Shown: positions 18,964 to 28,784, counted from the first letter of the stretch. The stretch: 64,000 bases of DNA from Paludibacteraceae bacterium (GCA_017632345.1 JAGBRL010000011.1:1-64000), one strand, 5' to 3'. The notes: generated from the sequence alone by a model not told the origin. Made by a program: numbers and translations.

Positions 18964-21462
18964 ATGAAGTTTGGACATTTTGATGACCAACGTCGTGAGT
19001 ATGTTATCACGAATCCACGCACTCCGTGGCCTTGGATCAACTATTTGGGTAACGAAGATTTCTTCGGATTGATTTCTAACACCGGTGGGGGTTATGACTT
19101 TTACAAAGATGCTAAGTTCCGCCGTCTTACTCGTTACCGTTACAACGGTGTGCCTATGGATGCAGGCGGTCGTTATTTCTATATAAACGATAACGGAACT
19201 ATTTGGAATCCAGGTTGGAAGCCAACTAAGACTGAGCTTGACAAGTATGAGTGCCGTCACGGTATGAACTATACTATCATCACTGGCGAAAAGAACGGAA
19301 TTGAAGCGTCTGCTTTGTTCTTTGTTCCGTTGAAAACTCATGCAGAAGTTACTAAGTTGACTCTTACAAACAAGTCTGACGCTAAGAAGAGCATCAAATT
19401 GTTCTCTTTCTTGGAATGGTGTTTGTGGAATGCGGCTTCTGATATGGAAAACTTCCAGAGAAATTTCTCTACAGGAGAAATCGAAGTGGATGGTTCTACT
19501 ATTTATCATAAGACTGAGTACAAGGAACGTCGCGACCACTATGCTTTCTACGGTGTGAACGCTCCTATCAACGGATTTGACACTGACCGTGAGTCTTTCC
19601 TTGGACTTTACAACGGTTTTGACGAACCGCAGGTTGTTGAAGCCGGAAAACCAAGCAATAGCGTTGCAATGGGTTGGTCTCCAATCGCTTCTCACTATAT
19701 CGAAGTTGAATTGAACCCTGGTGAAAGCAAAGATTATGTATTCACTCTTGGTTATATCGAAATGGAACAGAATGAAAAGTTCCAGGCTACTACTCAGGAA
19801 GATATCAAGAAAATAGTTGACGGAGGATTGAAGGTTTCTACAATGGCTTCTCCTATCATCAACAAATATAAGGCTCAGGAAGTTCTTAAGAAATTCGACA
19901 CAGCGGCTAAGGTTGATGCTGCATTTATGGAACTTCGCGCATACTGGGATAACTTGCTGAACATCTACACAGTTAATTCTGGAAACGATAAGCTTGACCG
20001 TATGGTTAACATCTGGAACCAGTATCAGTGTATGATCACGTTCTGTTTCTCTCGTTCTGCTTCTTTCTTCGAAAGTGGTATAGGACGTGGTATGGGATTC
20101 CGTGACTCTAACCAGGACTTGGTTGGTTTCGTTCATCAGGTGCCTGAACGTGCTCGTCAGCGTATCATCGACATCGCTTCTACTCAGTTCCCTGATGGTG
20201 GATGCTATCACCAGTACCAGCCATTGACTAAGCGCGGTAACAACGATATAGGTGGTGGTTTCAACGACGACCCTATGTGGCTGATTTTCGGTACAGTAGC
20301 TTATATCAAGGAAACAGGTGATTTCTCTATCCTTGACGAGCCTGTTCCATTTGACAATAAGGAAGGTTCTGAAGTTAGCTTGTTCGAACACTTGACTGTC
20401 TCTTTCAACCACGTGGTTGAAAATCTTGGTCCTCACATGTTGCCGCTTATCGGTCGTGCAGACTGGAATGACTGCTTGAACTTGAACTGCTTCTCTTGGG
20501 ACCCTAACGAATCGTTCCAGACTACTGAAAACAACTCTGAAGGCAGCAAGGCTGAATCTTTGATGATTGCTGGTCAGTTCGTTGTTTATGGTCGCGATTA
20601 TATCGAACTTTGCCGTCAGATTGGCAAGAACGATGAGGCTGCTCGTGCAGAAAAATTCGTTAACGATATGGTTGAAGCTGTTAAGAAACATGGTTGGGAC
20701 GGCGACTGGTACTTGCGTGCTTACGACTTCTACGGTAAGAAAGTTGGTAGCAAGGAAAACAAGGAAGCTAAGATCTTCATCGAGTCTCAGGGATGGTGTA
20801 CAATGGCAGGTATCGGTTTGGAAGACGGTATGGTTAAGAAGTCTTTGGATTCTGTTAAGGAAATGCTTGACTGCGAACATGGTATCGTTCTTAACAACCC
20901 TGCATTTACTGAATATGTTGTTGAATACGGAGAAATCTCTACTTATCCTGCTGGTTACAAAGAAAATGCAGGTATCTTCGCTCATAACAACCCTTGGGTG
21001 ATTATTGGTGAAACTGTGCTTGGTCGCGGTGACTACGCTTGGGATTACTACAAGAAGATTTGTCCTGCTTATGTAGAAGAAAAGAATTCAGAATTGCATA
21101 AAGTAGAACCATACGTATATGCACAGATGACAGCCGGTAAGGATGCTCGTAAACCGGGTGAAGCTAAGAACTCTTGGTTGACTGGTACTGCTGCTTGGAA
21201 CTGGTACGCTATCACTCAGTTCATCTTGGGTATCAAGCCTGCTTACACAGGTTTGGAAGTGAATCCTTGTATTCCTGCTGATTGGACTGGTTACAAGGTT
21301 TCTCGTAAGTTCCGTGGTGCAAGTTACGAAATTACTGTTAAGAACAACGGCGTGATGAAGGGTGTTAAGAAGTTGGTTGTTAACGGTAAAGAGGTTGAAG
21401 GTAACATAATCCCTATGCAGCCTGCTGGCAGTGAAAATACTGTAGAGGTTATTATGGGATAA
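18964..21462 (+). CDS. GH94 cellobiose phosphorylase
   Basis: Phosphorolyses cellobiose to alpha-glucose-1-phosphate and glucose in the cytoplasm, saving ATP. 832 residues, no signal peptide. N-terminal beta-sandwich (about 1-270), helical linker, (alpha/alpha)6 barrel (about 330-760) and C-terminal beta-sheet. The N-terminus [21 protein letters not shown] and the barrel motif [10 protein letters not shown] match cellobiose phosphorylases; D503 in that motif corresponds to the catalytic aspartate region. [16 protein letters not shown] and [19 protein letters not shown] are also conserved. Codon use is strongly biased, suggesting high expression. Cellodextrin phosphorylase is less likely given length and motifs. 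Confidence 0.9.
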   Translation: MKFGHFDDQRREYVITNPRTPWPWINYLGNEDFFGLISNTGGGYDFYKDAKFRRLTRYRYNGVPMDAGGRYFYINDNGTIWNPGWKPTKTELDKYECRHGMNYTIITGEKNGIEASALFFVPLKTHAEVTKLTLTNKSDAKKSIKLFSFLEWCLWNAASDMENFQRNFSTGEIEVDGSTIYHKTEYKERRDHYAFYGVNAPINGFDTDRESFLGLYNGFDEPQVVEAGKPSNSVAMGWSPIASHYIEVELNPGESKDYVFTLGYIEMEQNEKFQATTQEDIKKIVDGGLKVSTMASPIINKYKAQEVLKKFDTAAKVDAAFMELRAYWDNLLNIYTVNSGNDKLDRMVNIWNQYQCMITFCFSRSASFFESGIGRGMGFRDSNQDLVGFVHQVPERARQRIIDIASTQFPDGGCYHQYQPLTKRGNNDIGGGFNDDPMWLIFGTVAYIKETGDFSILDEPVPFDNKEGSEVSLFEHLTVSFNHVVENLGPHMLPLIGRADWNDCLNLNCFSWDPNESFQTTENNSEGSKAESLMIAGQFVVYGRDYIELCRQIGKNDEAARAEKFVNDMVEAVKKHGWDGDWYLRAYDFYGKKVGSKENKEAKIFIESQGWCTMAGIGLEDGMVKKSLDSVKEMLDCEHGIVLNNPAFTEYVVEYGEISTYPAGYKENAGIFAHNNPWVIIGETVLGRGDYAWDYYKKICPAYVEEKNSELHKVEPYVYAQMTAGKDARKPGEAKNSWLTGTAAWNWYAITQFILGIKPAYTGLEVNPCIPADWTGYKVSRKFRGASYEITVKNNGVMKGVKKLVVNGKEVEGNIIPMQPAGSENTVEVIMG

Positions 21463-21474
21463 TCTATAAAGTTT

Positions 21475-21503
21475 GAGACACAGGGCACTGCCTTGTGTCT
21501 CAG
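21475..21503 (+). terminator. Hairpin after the GH94 gene
   Basis: GAGACACAGGG (21475-21485) pairs with CCTTGTGTCTC (21491-21501). The following tract is short (TTTTA), so it may be a weak terminator or a processing and stability hairpin between GH94 and GH5. Confidence 0.5.
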
Positions 21504-21598
21504 GCTTTTATGAAATTTGGAGTTTTTATTTAGTACAAGTAATAGATTTCTTGAGATATAAGATATTAGGTTTATTGCTTAAAAAAAGAAATAGAATA

Positions 21599-22843
21599 AT
21601 GAAAAAGTTATTTTTAGCAGTTTTTTCGGCAGCTCTTTTGGGTATGTTCTCCTGTGGTGGGGGTTCTCAAAAGGTAGAAGATGTTGGCTCTTTTGACAGC
21701 ACTGCTGTTAAGTTCACATATCCTGAAGGTTCTCCTGTCGCAAAATGGGGAGCTCTGCAGGTAAAAGGTTTGCAGCTTTGCGATAAAAACGGCAATCCTG
21801 TTCAGCTTGCCGGTGTCAGCACTATGGGATGGCACTGGTGCGGAGATTGCTACAACAGAGAGTCTTTCGAATACTTGAAAGAAAAGTGGAACATCAATGT
21901 TTTGCGTCTCGCTATGTATGTTGAAGAGGGTGGTTATAATGCTACTCCTGAAGAAACTTTTAAGAAAATGTGCGATTTCATCGATATTTGCGGTGAAATG
22001 GGTATATATTGTATTGCTGACTGGCATATACTTACTCCGGGTAATCCTTTGGATCCTAAGTACTCTGGAGCTGAAGATTTCTTTAAGAGACTTTCTTCTA
22101 AATATGCAGGTGCTGATCATATAATCTATGAGATATGTAATGAACCAAACAACTGTATGGAGAAAAACAATCCTGAAAAGCCTTGGGAATGTACTAAAAA
22201 TGGTTGCGTGACTTGGGATACTATCTCTGCTTATGCTAACAAAATTATACCTATCATTCACGCTTCTGCTGACAGCGTGGGAGCTACTCATCCTATCGTT
22301 ATCGTGGGTACTCCTCAGTGGGACCAGCTTGTGGATGCTTGCTTGAAGGTTGGTATGTGTCAGGGTAATGGCAAGGATTTGAGCGACCCGCTCCCAGAAA
22401 GAGATGCTCGTCTGAAGTTCGACAATATCATGTACGCCTTCCACTTCTACGCTCTTGAACATAAGGAAGGTTTGGACGAAAAACCTGGTTATTATAACTT
22501 CTATTCGTACATGTACGATGTGCTTGGAAAACTTCCTGTTTTCTGCTCTGAATATGGTGTGACTTATGCCGACGGTGACCGTGGTATAGACCTTCCGCGC
22601 ACAGATAAGTGGATGCTTATGTTCCAGGGTAACAACTCGGGTAAACAGCTGGTAAGTAGCTGTAACTGGAGCTTCTCTGATAACGAACGTTTGTCTTCTG
22701 CTCTTAAACCTGGTTCTTGCGCTAAAAAGCAGTGGGACAGCACTACTGTGTCTGGAGAATACATAAAGAAGATTATAACTTCTATTAATACTGGTGTCAG
22801 AGATTCTTCTGTTTTGAAGCCTGAACATCTTTACACAAAGTAA
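21599..22843 (+). CDS. GH5 endoglucanase-like lipoprotein
   Basis: Probable cell-surface cellulase (endo-beta-1,4-glucanase). The start is ATG 21599: it gives MKKLFLAVFSAALLGMFSC, a lipoprotein signal with cysteine at residue 19; an earlier in-frame ATG at 21473 would bury this signal. 414 residues in total, one GH5 (beta/alpha)8 barrel. The acid/base E182 is in IYEICNEPNN and the nucleophile E318 in VFCSEYGV; GWHWCGDCYN and DWHILTPGNP are typical of the bacterial GH5_2-like group. It lacks a carbohydrate-binding module and a T9SS tail. Followed by a GH3 lipoprotein and a sugar symporter. Confidence 0.88.
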   Translation: MKKLFLAVFSAALLGMFSCGGGSQKVEDVGSFDSTAVKFTYPEGSPVAKWGALQVKGLQLCDKNGNPVQLAGVSTMGWHWCGDCYNRESFEYLKEKWNINVLRLAMYVEEGGYNATPEETFKKMCDFIDICGEMGIYCIADWHILTPGNPLDPKYSGAEDFFKRLSSKYAGADHIIYEICNEPNNCMEKNNPEKPWECTKNGCVTWDTISAYANKIIPIIHASADSVGATHPIVIVGTPQWDQLVDACLKVGMCQGNGKDLSDPLPERDARLKFDNIMYAFHFYALEHKEGLDEKPGYYNFYSYMYDVLGKLPVFCSEYGVTYADGDRGIDLPRTDKWMLMFQGNNSGKQLVSSCNWSFSDNERLSSALKPGSCAKKQWDSTTVSGEYIKKIITSINTGVRDSSVLKPEHLYTK

Positions 22844-22853
22844 TTTATAATTA

Positions 22854-22896
22854 AGACAAAGGCGCTGTAAGTCTATAAGGCGTCTTTGTTTTTAAT
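22854..22896 (+). terminator. Terminator-like hairpin between GH5 and GH3 genes
   Basis: ACAAAGGCGC pairs with GCGTCTTTGT (one mismatch) and is followed by TTTTT. Only about 10 bp before the GH3 start, so it may be a partial terminator. Confidence 0.5.
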
Positions 22897-22905
22897 GTTT
22901 AAAGT

Positions 22906-24672
22906 ATGAAGAAAAGTCATAAATTTCTATTAGGAGTGGCTGCTTTAGGCTTGGCGTTTGTTCAATGTTCAGGTCCTAAAGATGGAAATGTTTCCTCTCA
23001 GTCTGTATCTGCTGAAAAGTTTAAATTCGAGGCAAAAGATACTTCTTGGAAAAGTTTGAGTGTCCGTGAAAAAATCGGACAGACAATGATGGTGAATGCT
23101 ACATATTTCAATCACCTCAAGATGGGTGACGGAGATATGAAGAAGTTCATGGAAAAATATCCTATTGGTAGTATTTTCATTCCCAATTGGTATTACAATG
23201 AAAATGGAGGAAAAGATGGTGATATCTATGCCTTAATTGCCAAGGCTATAAAGGATTATAATGACGCGGCAAAATACCCTGTTCTCGTCTCTGAGGATTT
23301 TGAACGTGGTATGGGCGAGACTTACTCTAAATATACGCACATGCCTGCCGGAATGTCTCTCGGCGCGGCTAACGACGAGGAACTGGCTTACAACTTCGGT
23401 AAGTCAATCGCTATGGAGTCAAAGGAGATGGGCTACAACTGGTTGCTTCATCCGGTGTGCGACTTGAACATGAATCCGCTTCAGGAACTGGTTATCGAAC
23501 GTTCGGTTTCTGACAGCGCTGAACTGGCGATTCCTTTGCTGAAAAAGCAGATGAAGGGATTGCATGACCAGAACGTCATCTCTACTGTAAAACATTTTCC
23601 TGGAGACGGTGTTACAATGCGTAACCAGCACCTTGTGACTACTGCCAACAGCTTATGCGAAAAAGAGTGGCGTGCCACTTTCGGTAAGTTGTTCCAAAGC
23701 ATGATTGACGAGGGTGCGGCTTCCATTATGGTGGGTCATATCCAGCTGCCTTTCTATCAGAAAGAGAAAATTAACGGTTTGCTGCCTCCGGCTACATTGT
23801 CTAAGGAACTGATGGTAGATTTGCTGAAGGGTGAGATGGGCTTCGAGGGTGTTGTCATCACCGACGCGCTCAACATGGGCGGCTGTGCAGGTTATTATCC
23901 TACTGAATTGGAGGTTTCTGTACAATGTTTCATTGCGGGAGCCGATGTCGTGCTTTGGCCGTCTTTGGCTTATATGGATACTGTTGAGGCTCGCATCAAC
24001 CGTGGAGAGATACCAATGTCTCGTCTGGACGATGCTGTTAAACGTGTTTGGGCTATGCGCGAGCGTTTCAACTTTATTAAGAAAAGCGACTCTTTGTTCA
24101 CTGAAATGACGCAGGCTGACAAGGATTTGGTGTTTGAGACAGGTAATAAGCTGGCTGAAAAGGCTGTGACTTTGTTGGAAGACAGAAACAGCGACATTCC
24201 GTTGAAAGCGGAAAAGAGCAAGAAGATTCTGCTGATGCCTATCAGTTACGAAGACAAGGGCAAGACTTTTGAATTTACAAAGAAGGAGTTGGAAAAACGT
24301 GGCTTCGAGGTGGATATGTTAGTAAGTCCTCACTTCTATCAGTGGGGTTGGAGGATAGACTCTTTGTACACTTACGACAAAGTCTTCATCTGTTTTGAAA
24401 ACAGATATTTCCACCCGATTGGAACGCCGTTCTTCAAAGAACACGAGGCGTATGGCGTTTGGACTGCCAATATGCTCGACCCTAACAAGCGTATTGCGGT
24501 TTCGTACAGCAATCCGTACTTGGTGAATTTCTACGAAGAAATCGCTTCTATGAAGGTGAATGCGTACAGTTGCGACTCATTCTCACAGAGAGCGGTGGTG
24601 AAGGCACTTTGCGGAGAGATTCCTTTCAGCGGAAAATCTCCAGTCAGATTGAATCCTGAAGAATTGAAATAA
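22906..24672 (+). CDS. GH3 glycosidase lipoprotein (NagZ-like/beta-glucosidase group)
   Basis: 588 residues. The lipoprotein signal MKKSHKFLLGVAALGLAFVQC has C21 as the lipidation site. GH3 N-terminal TIM barrel (about 45-385): the nucleophile is D320 in VVITDALNMGG; KHFPGDGVTMRNQH (232-242) is the catalytic-loop region. A shorter C-terminal alpha/beta domain (about 400-588) follows. In the NagZ-like branch the loop usually carries an Asp-x-His dyad; here it reads N240-Q-H242, so the Asp is replaced by Asn. Context (GH5, GH94, GPH transporter) suggests trimming of gluco- or xylo-oligosaccharides rather than peptidoglycan, but specificity is not readable. Confidence 0.83.
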   Translation: MKKSHKFLLGVAALGLAFVQCSGPKDGNVSSQSVSAEKFKFEAKDTSWKSLSVREKIGQTMMVNATYFNHLKMGDGDMKKFMEKYPIGSIFIPNWYYNENGGKDGDIYALIAKAIKDYNDAAKYPVLVSEDFERGMGETYSKYTHMPAGMSLGAANDEELAYNFGKSIAMESKEMGYNWLLHPVCDLNMNPLQELVIERSVSDSAELAIPLLKKQMKGLHDQNVISTVKHFPGDGVTMRNQHLVTTANSLCEKEWRATFGKLFQSMIDEGAASIMVGHIQLPFYQKEKINGLLPPATLSKELMVDLLKGEMGFEGVVITDALNMGGCAGYYPTELEVSVQCFIAGADVVLWPSLAYMDTVEARINRGEIPMSRLDDAVKRVWAMRERFNFIKKSDSLFTEMTQADKDLVFETGNKLAEKAVTLLEDRNSDIPLKAEKSKKILLMPISYEDKGKTFEFTKKELEKRGFEVDMLVSPHFYQWGWRIDSLYTYDKVFICFENRYFHPIGTPFFKEHEAYGVWTANMLDPNKRIAVSYSNPYLVNFYEEIASMKVNAYSCDSFSQRAVVKALCGEIPFSGKSPVRLNPEELK

Positions 24673-24700
24673 TAGTATTAAGTAATAAAAATTTTTATTT

Positions 24701-26359
24701 ATGAGTAATAATCAAAAACTCTCTGTATTGGAGAAATGCGCCTATGGTGCAGGAGACTTGGCGTGCAACCTCTTCTGGGGTATTGTCTGTATCGCCGGTA
24801 TGTTCTACTCGGACATTTTCGGAATTGAGCCGGCTGATGCCGCAACAATGATGATGATTGTCAGTTTTTTGGATATCGTAATTGATATTTTCATCGGAGG
24901 TGCTTCTGATAGATGTAATACCAAATACGGAAAGTTCCGTCCTTGGATTCTCTACGGATTTGTTCCGTTCTGTATTGCTGGTGTTGCAGCCTTCTTCACT
25001 CCTGAAGGATTCTCAATGGGTGGAAAATTAGTTTATGCGTATATCTCGTTCTTCTTGTTCAGAATTCTTTACGCTGTTGTAAACGTTCCTTACGGAGCTT
25101 TGCTTGGTGTGCTTTCTGAAAGTCCAGAAGAAAGAGATTCAGTTTCTGCCTACAGAAACATCGGTGCTCAAATAGGATTCTGGTTAAGTTTCTCTATGGT
25201 TATGAAGTTTGCTCAGTACATGAAGGAAGCTACAGGAACTACTACTCCAACTTCATTTTTCTATGTAATGTTCATCTATGGAGTGGTTGCATTAATTTTG
25301 CTCTTCTTCACATTTAAGTTTACAAAAGAACGTGTGAAACCAGTTAAGGAGCAAAACAACAGTTTGGCAGAAGACCTTGGAGACCTTGTTAAAAACCGTC
25401 CATGGTGGTATCTTTCAATTGCTGGTATCGCATTGATTCTATTTACAGCGTGCCATAACTCTGCTGCAGCCTTCTACGCTAAATACTTCTTGGCAGATAT
25501 AGAGGTTGTTGAGCAAGGTGGTAAGATTTTGGAAATTTCTGAAACTAACGACAATAAGAAAACTCCTATTTACATTCTTGAAAATGGTAGAATAGATACT
25601 GCTTCTGTTGGTGTATTTAACATAGGTGGAGAAAAAGTAGCAATCGAAAGATGTTTTGAAGTGGTTGGACCTGATGGAAATCGTGTAAATATTAAAGTTG
25701 CAAGAGGTGAAGATGCGGCTCCGAAAGTGGGCGATAATTTAAGTTTCTTCAAATATAAAGTAGAGGGTCAAATTTTCGGGTTCAAACTTGATTGGGAAAC
25801 ATTCTATATGTTGTTTAGCTCTTTAGGTACACTGTTTACTATTTTGGGTACTCTGCTTATCAAACCGATTGTTTCAAGATTCGGTAAAAAGTGGACTTGG
25901 TTTGCTTGCTTCTTGTTGGCGGCAGCAGAATCTGTGTTATTTATGTTTATACCTAAGGATGGACTTGCTACTATTATCCTGTTGAACTGTCTGTTCACCC
26001 TTATTATAGGTTCTACTGGATTTATCATGTGGAGTATGTATGCAGACGTTGCTGACAACGCTGAAGTTGAAACTGGTCGTCGTGCAACAGGCTTGATTTA
26101 CACTTCTGCGACAATGGCCCAGAAATTAGGTTATGCAATTGCAAATTCACTTCCATTGTTCGGACTTGCGATGGTTGGTTTTATTGCAAATGATGTGAAC
26201 ATTACGCCTGATATTAAGGAGTCTGTAAAGACCATTTTCGTATTCGTTCCGTTGTTTGGTGCGGCTTTAGGTGCGCTTGCGGTATTCTTCTACGACATCG
26301 ATGAAAAGAAAATCGCAGAAAACTCAAAGAAACTTGCTGAAATGAAGAAGAACAATTAA
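24701..26359 (+). CDS. GPH-family sugar:cation symporter with extra periplasmic domain
   Basis: Inner-membrane MFS transporter of the glycoside-pentoside-hexuronide (MelB/XylP) family, probably importing cellobiose, xylobiose or similar. It has the N-terminal motif YGAGDLACNLFW and the GPH signature SDRCNTKYGKFRPWILYG (residues 69-86). 552 residues versus about 450-480 usual: residues about 267-362 form a hydrophilic insert after the predicted seventh span (ILFTACHNSAAAFYAKYFL) and before the eighth. By MelB topology this loop faces the periplasm. The rest matches the family in length. Last gene of the GH94-GH5-GH3-transporter series; a terminator follows. Confidence 0.88.
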   Translation: MSNNQKLSVLEKCAYGAGDLACNLFWGIVCIAGMFYSDIFGIEPADAATMMMIVSFLDIVIDIFIGGASDRCNTKYGKFRPWILYGFVPFCIAGVAAFFTPEGFSMGGKLVYAYISFFLFRILYAVVNVPYGALLGVLSESPEERDSVSAYRNIGAQIGFWLSFSMVMKFAQYMKEATGTTTPTSFFYVMFIYGVVALILLFFTFKFTKERVKPVKEQNNSLAEDLGDLVKNRPWWYLSIAGIALILFTACHNSAAAFYAKYFLADIEVVEQGGKILEISETNDNKKTPIYILENGRIDTASVGVFNIGGEKVAIERCFEVVGPDGNRVNIKVARGEDAAPKVGDNLSFFKYKVEGQIFGFKLDWETFYMLFSSLGTLFTILGTLLIKPIVSRFGKKWTWFACFLLAAAESVLFMFIPKDGLATIILLNCLFTLIIGSTGFIMWSMYADVADNAEVETGRRATGLIYTSATMAQKLGYAIANSLPLFGLAMVGFIANDVNITPDIKESVKTIFVFVPLFGAALGALAVFFYDIDEKKIAENSKKLAEMKKNN

Positions 26360-26387
26360 TTTTTTCAACTTTCATAATTTCTTTTTT

Positions 26388-26424
26388 AGGAGTTAGTCAT
26401 TTATTGGCTAACTCCTTTTTTTTC
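26388..26424 (+). terminator. Terminator after the GPH transporter
   Basis: AGGAGTTAG (26388-26396) pairs with CTAACTCCT (26408-26416), followed by eight T residues. It closes the cellodextrin gene series. Confidence 0.85.
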
Positions 26425-26546
26425 GATGAAATCATATTTTTTTACTGCATTTACCTGTTTTTGATATTTTTTTTATAGTTTTTTGAAAGAAAAGTCAAAA
26501 TTAGATAGTGGTTTCTTGCATAATTTTGCGTCGTTATTGAACATGT

Positions 26547-26641
26547 GGGAGGTGAATCTTATTTTTTTAGGGCAATTTCTGTAAAGTTGCTTTAAGTCTA
26601 ATACACAAGAAAACATTTATTTACGTAGTGATTCGCCTCGG
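26547..26641. repeat. Inverted repeat upstream of the xylanase gene
   Basis: GGAGGTGAATC (from 26548) is mirrored by GATTCGCCTC (26630-26639) across about 70 bp. Inside lies GGCAATTTCTGTAAAGTTGC (26571-26590), like a collapsed type B copy of the dispersed repeat. It ends about 25 bp before the xylanase start, so a regulatory role is possible. Confidence 0.45.
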
Positions 26642-26666
26642 TTTGTAAATTAAAATTTTATGTACT

Positions 26667-28715
26667 ATGGTAAGATTTTTTAGATTTTCGATGTTGGTCA
26701 TCGGATTGTTTTGTGTTAACTTTAGCATCAACGCCCAGTTGGCTAAGGATAACAAGTGTAAATTTTTGGGTAATATTACAACTTCCTACAATTGGCAAGA
26801 ACAAGCTGATGCACAGGGAGTAGATGAGAAGTATTACCAGCTTTGGAACCAAATCACGTCAGAAAACGGTAGTAAATGGGGCTCTATCCACAAAGGATGG
26901 GGTAAGTTTGATTGGTCAAATTCTGACCGCGCATATAACTATGCGAAACAGCACGGCTTTCCTTTCAAGTTCCACTGTCTAATATGGGGTAGCCAATATC
27001 CTTCTTGGATTGAAAGTCTAAGTGCGGCGGATACTTACAAGGCAATTGAAGAGTGGATGGATGCGGTAAAAGAGCATTATCCCGATCTTGAATTGATCGA
27101 CGTGGTGAATGAAGCTATTTATGCGGGTGGAAAATATCACTCAAGCTACGAAAAGACAAAAATCATTGAAGCGTTGGGCGGTACAGGTAAAACTGGTTAT
27201 GACTGGATTATTAAGGCATTCCACATGGCACGCGAACGCTGGCCTAATGCAAAATTGATTTATAACGACTACAACACTTTTCGTTGGCAGAAAAACGAGT
27301 TCATAGCTTTGGTTAAAGCTTTGATTGACGGTGGTGCTCCGATTGATGCGTATGGTGCTCAGTCTCATGACCTTACGGATATGGAGTTCGACGAGTTCAA
27401 AAGAGCAATGGACGAAACTCAGCAAAAATTGAAAATTCCTATGTACATCACTGAGTACGACATAGGTACAGACGATGATAATTTGCAGTTGCAGCGTTAT
27501 AAAGAGCAGATTCCTTATATGTGGGAGGCTGATTATGTTGCAGGTGTGACTCTATGGGGTTGGATTTATGGTAAAACTTGGACTACAAACGGTAACTCTG
27601 GTATCATTAAGAACGGTCAGGACAGACCTGCGATGAAGTGGTTGCGTGAGTACATGGCTACTGATGCTGCAAAGAACGCTAAGGGTCCTTTCTGTGGTGC
27701 AGGAAATAAAATCACTGCAGACTTCGAACTCTCTGTTAGCACTGCGGTTGTCGGGGATGAAGTTAAAATTTCTGTCTCTGCTTCTGTTAAGGAAGGTAGT
27801 GTTGACCATGTGGATATGTTTATAGGTGATTCGTTGCTGGTAAACAAATATGTGGCTCCTTATGAATGGTCTTTTGCTCCTGCTAATCCGGGTTCTTTCA
27901 CTATAAAGATTGTTGTTTACGATAAGGAAGGCAATACTCTTGAAAAAACGGCTAAACTGACTGTCTGCGATGAGAGAAAACCGTATTCAGGTTCTGCAAT
28001 AGAATTGCCTGGAACTCTTGAATTGGAAGATTTTGACAGAGGTTGCAATGGTCTTGCTTACAGCGATTCTGATGACGAAAATGAGGGAGATGGCGAATAT
28101 CGTAAAGAAAGTGGTGTGGATGTTGTTAAAGGTAACGGCGGACTTGCAATCGGTTACACAAGCGCGGGCGAGTGGATGGAATATACTGTGAATGTTAAGA
28201 GCGCGGGTAATTACTCTTTTGTTGCTGATGTAGCTTCTGGCTCTGACAATTCAGGTTTCCATATAAGTCTGATGAATGGCGGTGAAGAGATTGAACTGAC
28301 CGACAAGTTGGATGTTCCTAATGGCGGAGACTGGGATACTTACACTCAGATAGAAGGAGAGTTGTCAAAATCTTTGGAAGAGGGAGAACAGATTCTGAGA
28401 GTTACAATCGACGGTCCTTATGTGAATATAGACAAAATAGTGTTCACTTGCACTGATTGCAAGGAAGAAACTACTTCTGTAGAGAGCATTTACGCCGATG
28501 AAATCGTTGTTTCTCCAAATCCTGCGAAAGATTTCATAGAGTTGAAAACTGATGATTTTGAATATGCGGAGATTATTGATTTGGCAGGAAAGATTGTAAA
28601 AAAGTCTGACGAGAAAATTATAAATATATCTAATATACCAATAGGTTCCTATATTATTAAGGTTTATAGCATCAATAATCCTGTTATATCCAGAATTTTT
28701 GTAAAGATGGATTAA
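26667..28715 (+). CDS. Secreted GH10 xylanase with Ig-like, CBM6 and T9SS sorting domains
   Basis: 682 residues. Signal peptide about 1-23 (ending SINAQ). The GH10 barrel (about 30-330) has acid/base E149 in DVVNEAI and nucleophile E263 in ITEYDIG; GVTLWGW is also typical of endo-beta-1,4-xylanases. An Ig-like domain (about 350-440) is followed by a CBM6 (about 445-595: LELEDFD at its start, GYTSAGEWMEYTVNV) and a C-terminal type A sorting domain (about 605-682: VVSPNPAKDF, GSYIIKVYS) for T9SS export. It probably attacks xylan outside the cell. It is monocistronic, with a terminator at 28739-28773. Confidence 0.93.
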   Translation: MVRFFRFSMLVIGLFCVNFSINAQLAKDNKCKFLGNITTSYNWQEQADAQGVDEKYYQLWNQITSENGSKWGSIHKGWGKFDWSNSDRAYNYAKQHGFPFKFHCLIWGSQYPSWIESLSAADTYKAIEEWMDAVKEHYPDLELIDVVNEAIYAGGKYHSSYEKTKIIEALGGTGKTGYDWIIKAFHMARERWPNAKLIYNDYNTFRWQKNEFIALVKALIDGGAPIDAYGAQSHDLTDMEFDEFKRAMDETQQKLKIPMYITEYDIGTDDDNLQLQRYKEQIPYMWEADYVAGVTLWGWIYGKTWTTNGNSGIIKNGQDRPAMKWLREYMATDAAKNAKGPFCGAGNKITADFELSVSTAVVGDEVKISVSASVKEGSVDHVDMFIGDSLLVNKYVAPYEWSFAPANPGSFTIKIVVYDKEGNTLEKTAKLTVCDERKPYSGSAIELPGTLELEDFDRGCNGLAYSDSDDENEGDGEYRKESGVDVVKGNGGLAIGYTSAGEWMEYTVNVKSAGNYSFVADVASGSDNSGFHISLMNGGEEIELTDKLDVPNGGDWDTYTQIEGELSKSLEEGEQILRVTIDGPYVNIDKIVFTCTDCKEETTSVESIYADEIVVSPNPAKDFIELKTDDFEYAEIIDLAGKIVKKSDEKIINISNIPIGSYIIKVYSINNPVISRIFVKMD

Positions 28716-28738
28716 TGAAAATGTCTAATAGTTTGATG

Positions 28739-28784
28739 AATCGGGGTTGCTGTGTTAGCAATCCCGATTTTTTTATTATATTTG
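28739..28784 (+). terminator. Xylanase terminator overlapping a promoter-like element
   Basis: A 13-bp near-perfect stem (28739-28751 with 28757-28769) is followed by a T run. TATATTTG at 28777-28784, which fits a Bacteroidota -7 element, lies directly after the T run and may start the next gene. Confidence 0.8.

Noticed and set aside
20405-20422. 18-bp palindrome TTCAACCACGTGGTTGAA, parS-like core
   Set aside because: It is inside GH94 coding sequence, departs from the GTTCCACGTGGAAC core, and is explained by the amino acids FNHVVE.
18949-20985. 678-codon open frame antisense to the GH94 gene
   Set aside because: It mirrors a highly codon-biased gene that rarely uses codons giving antisense stops; it has no domain or signal pattern. 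The same applies to the 404-codon antisense frame over the GH5 gene (21614-22828).
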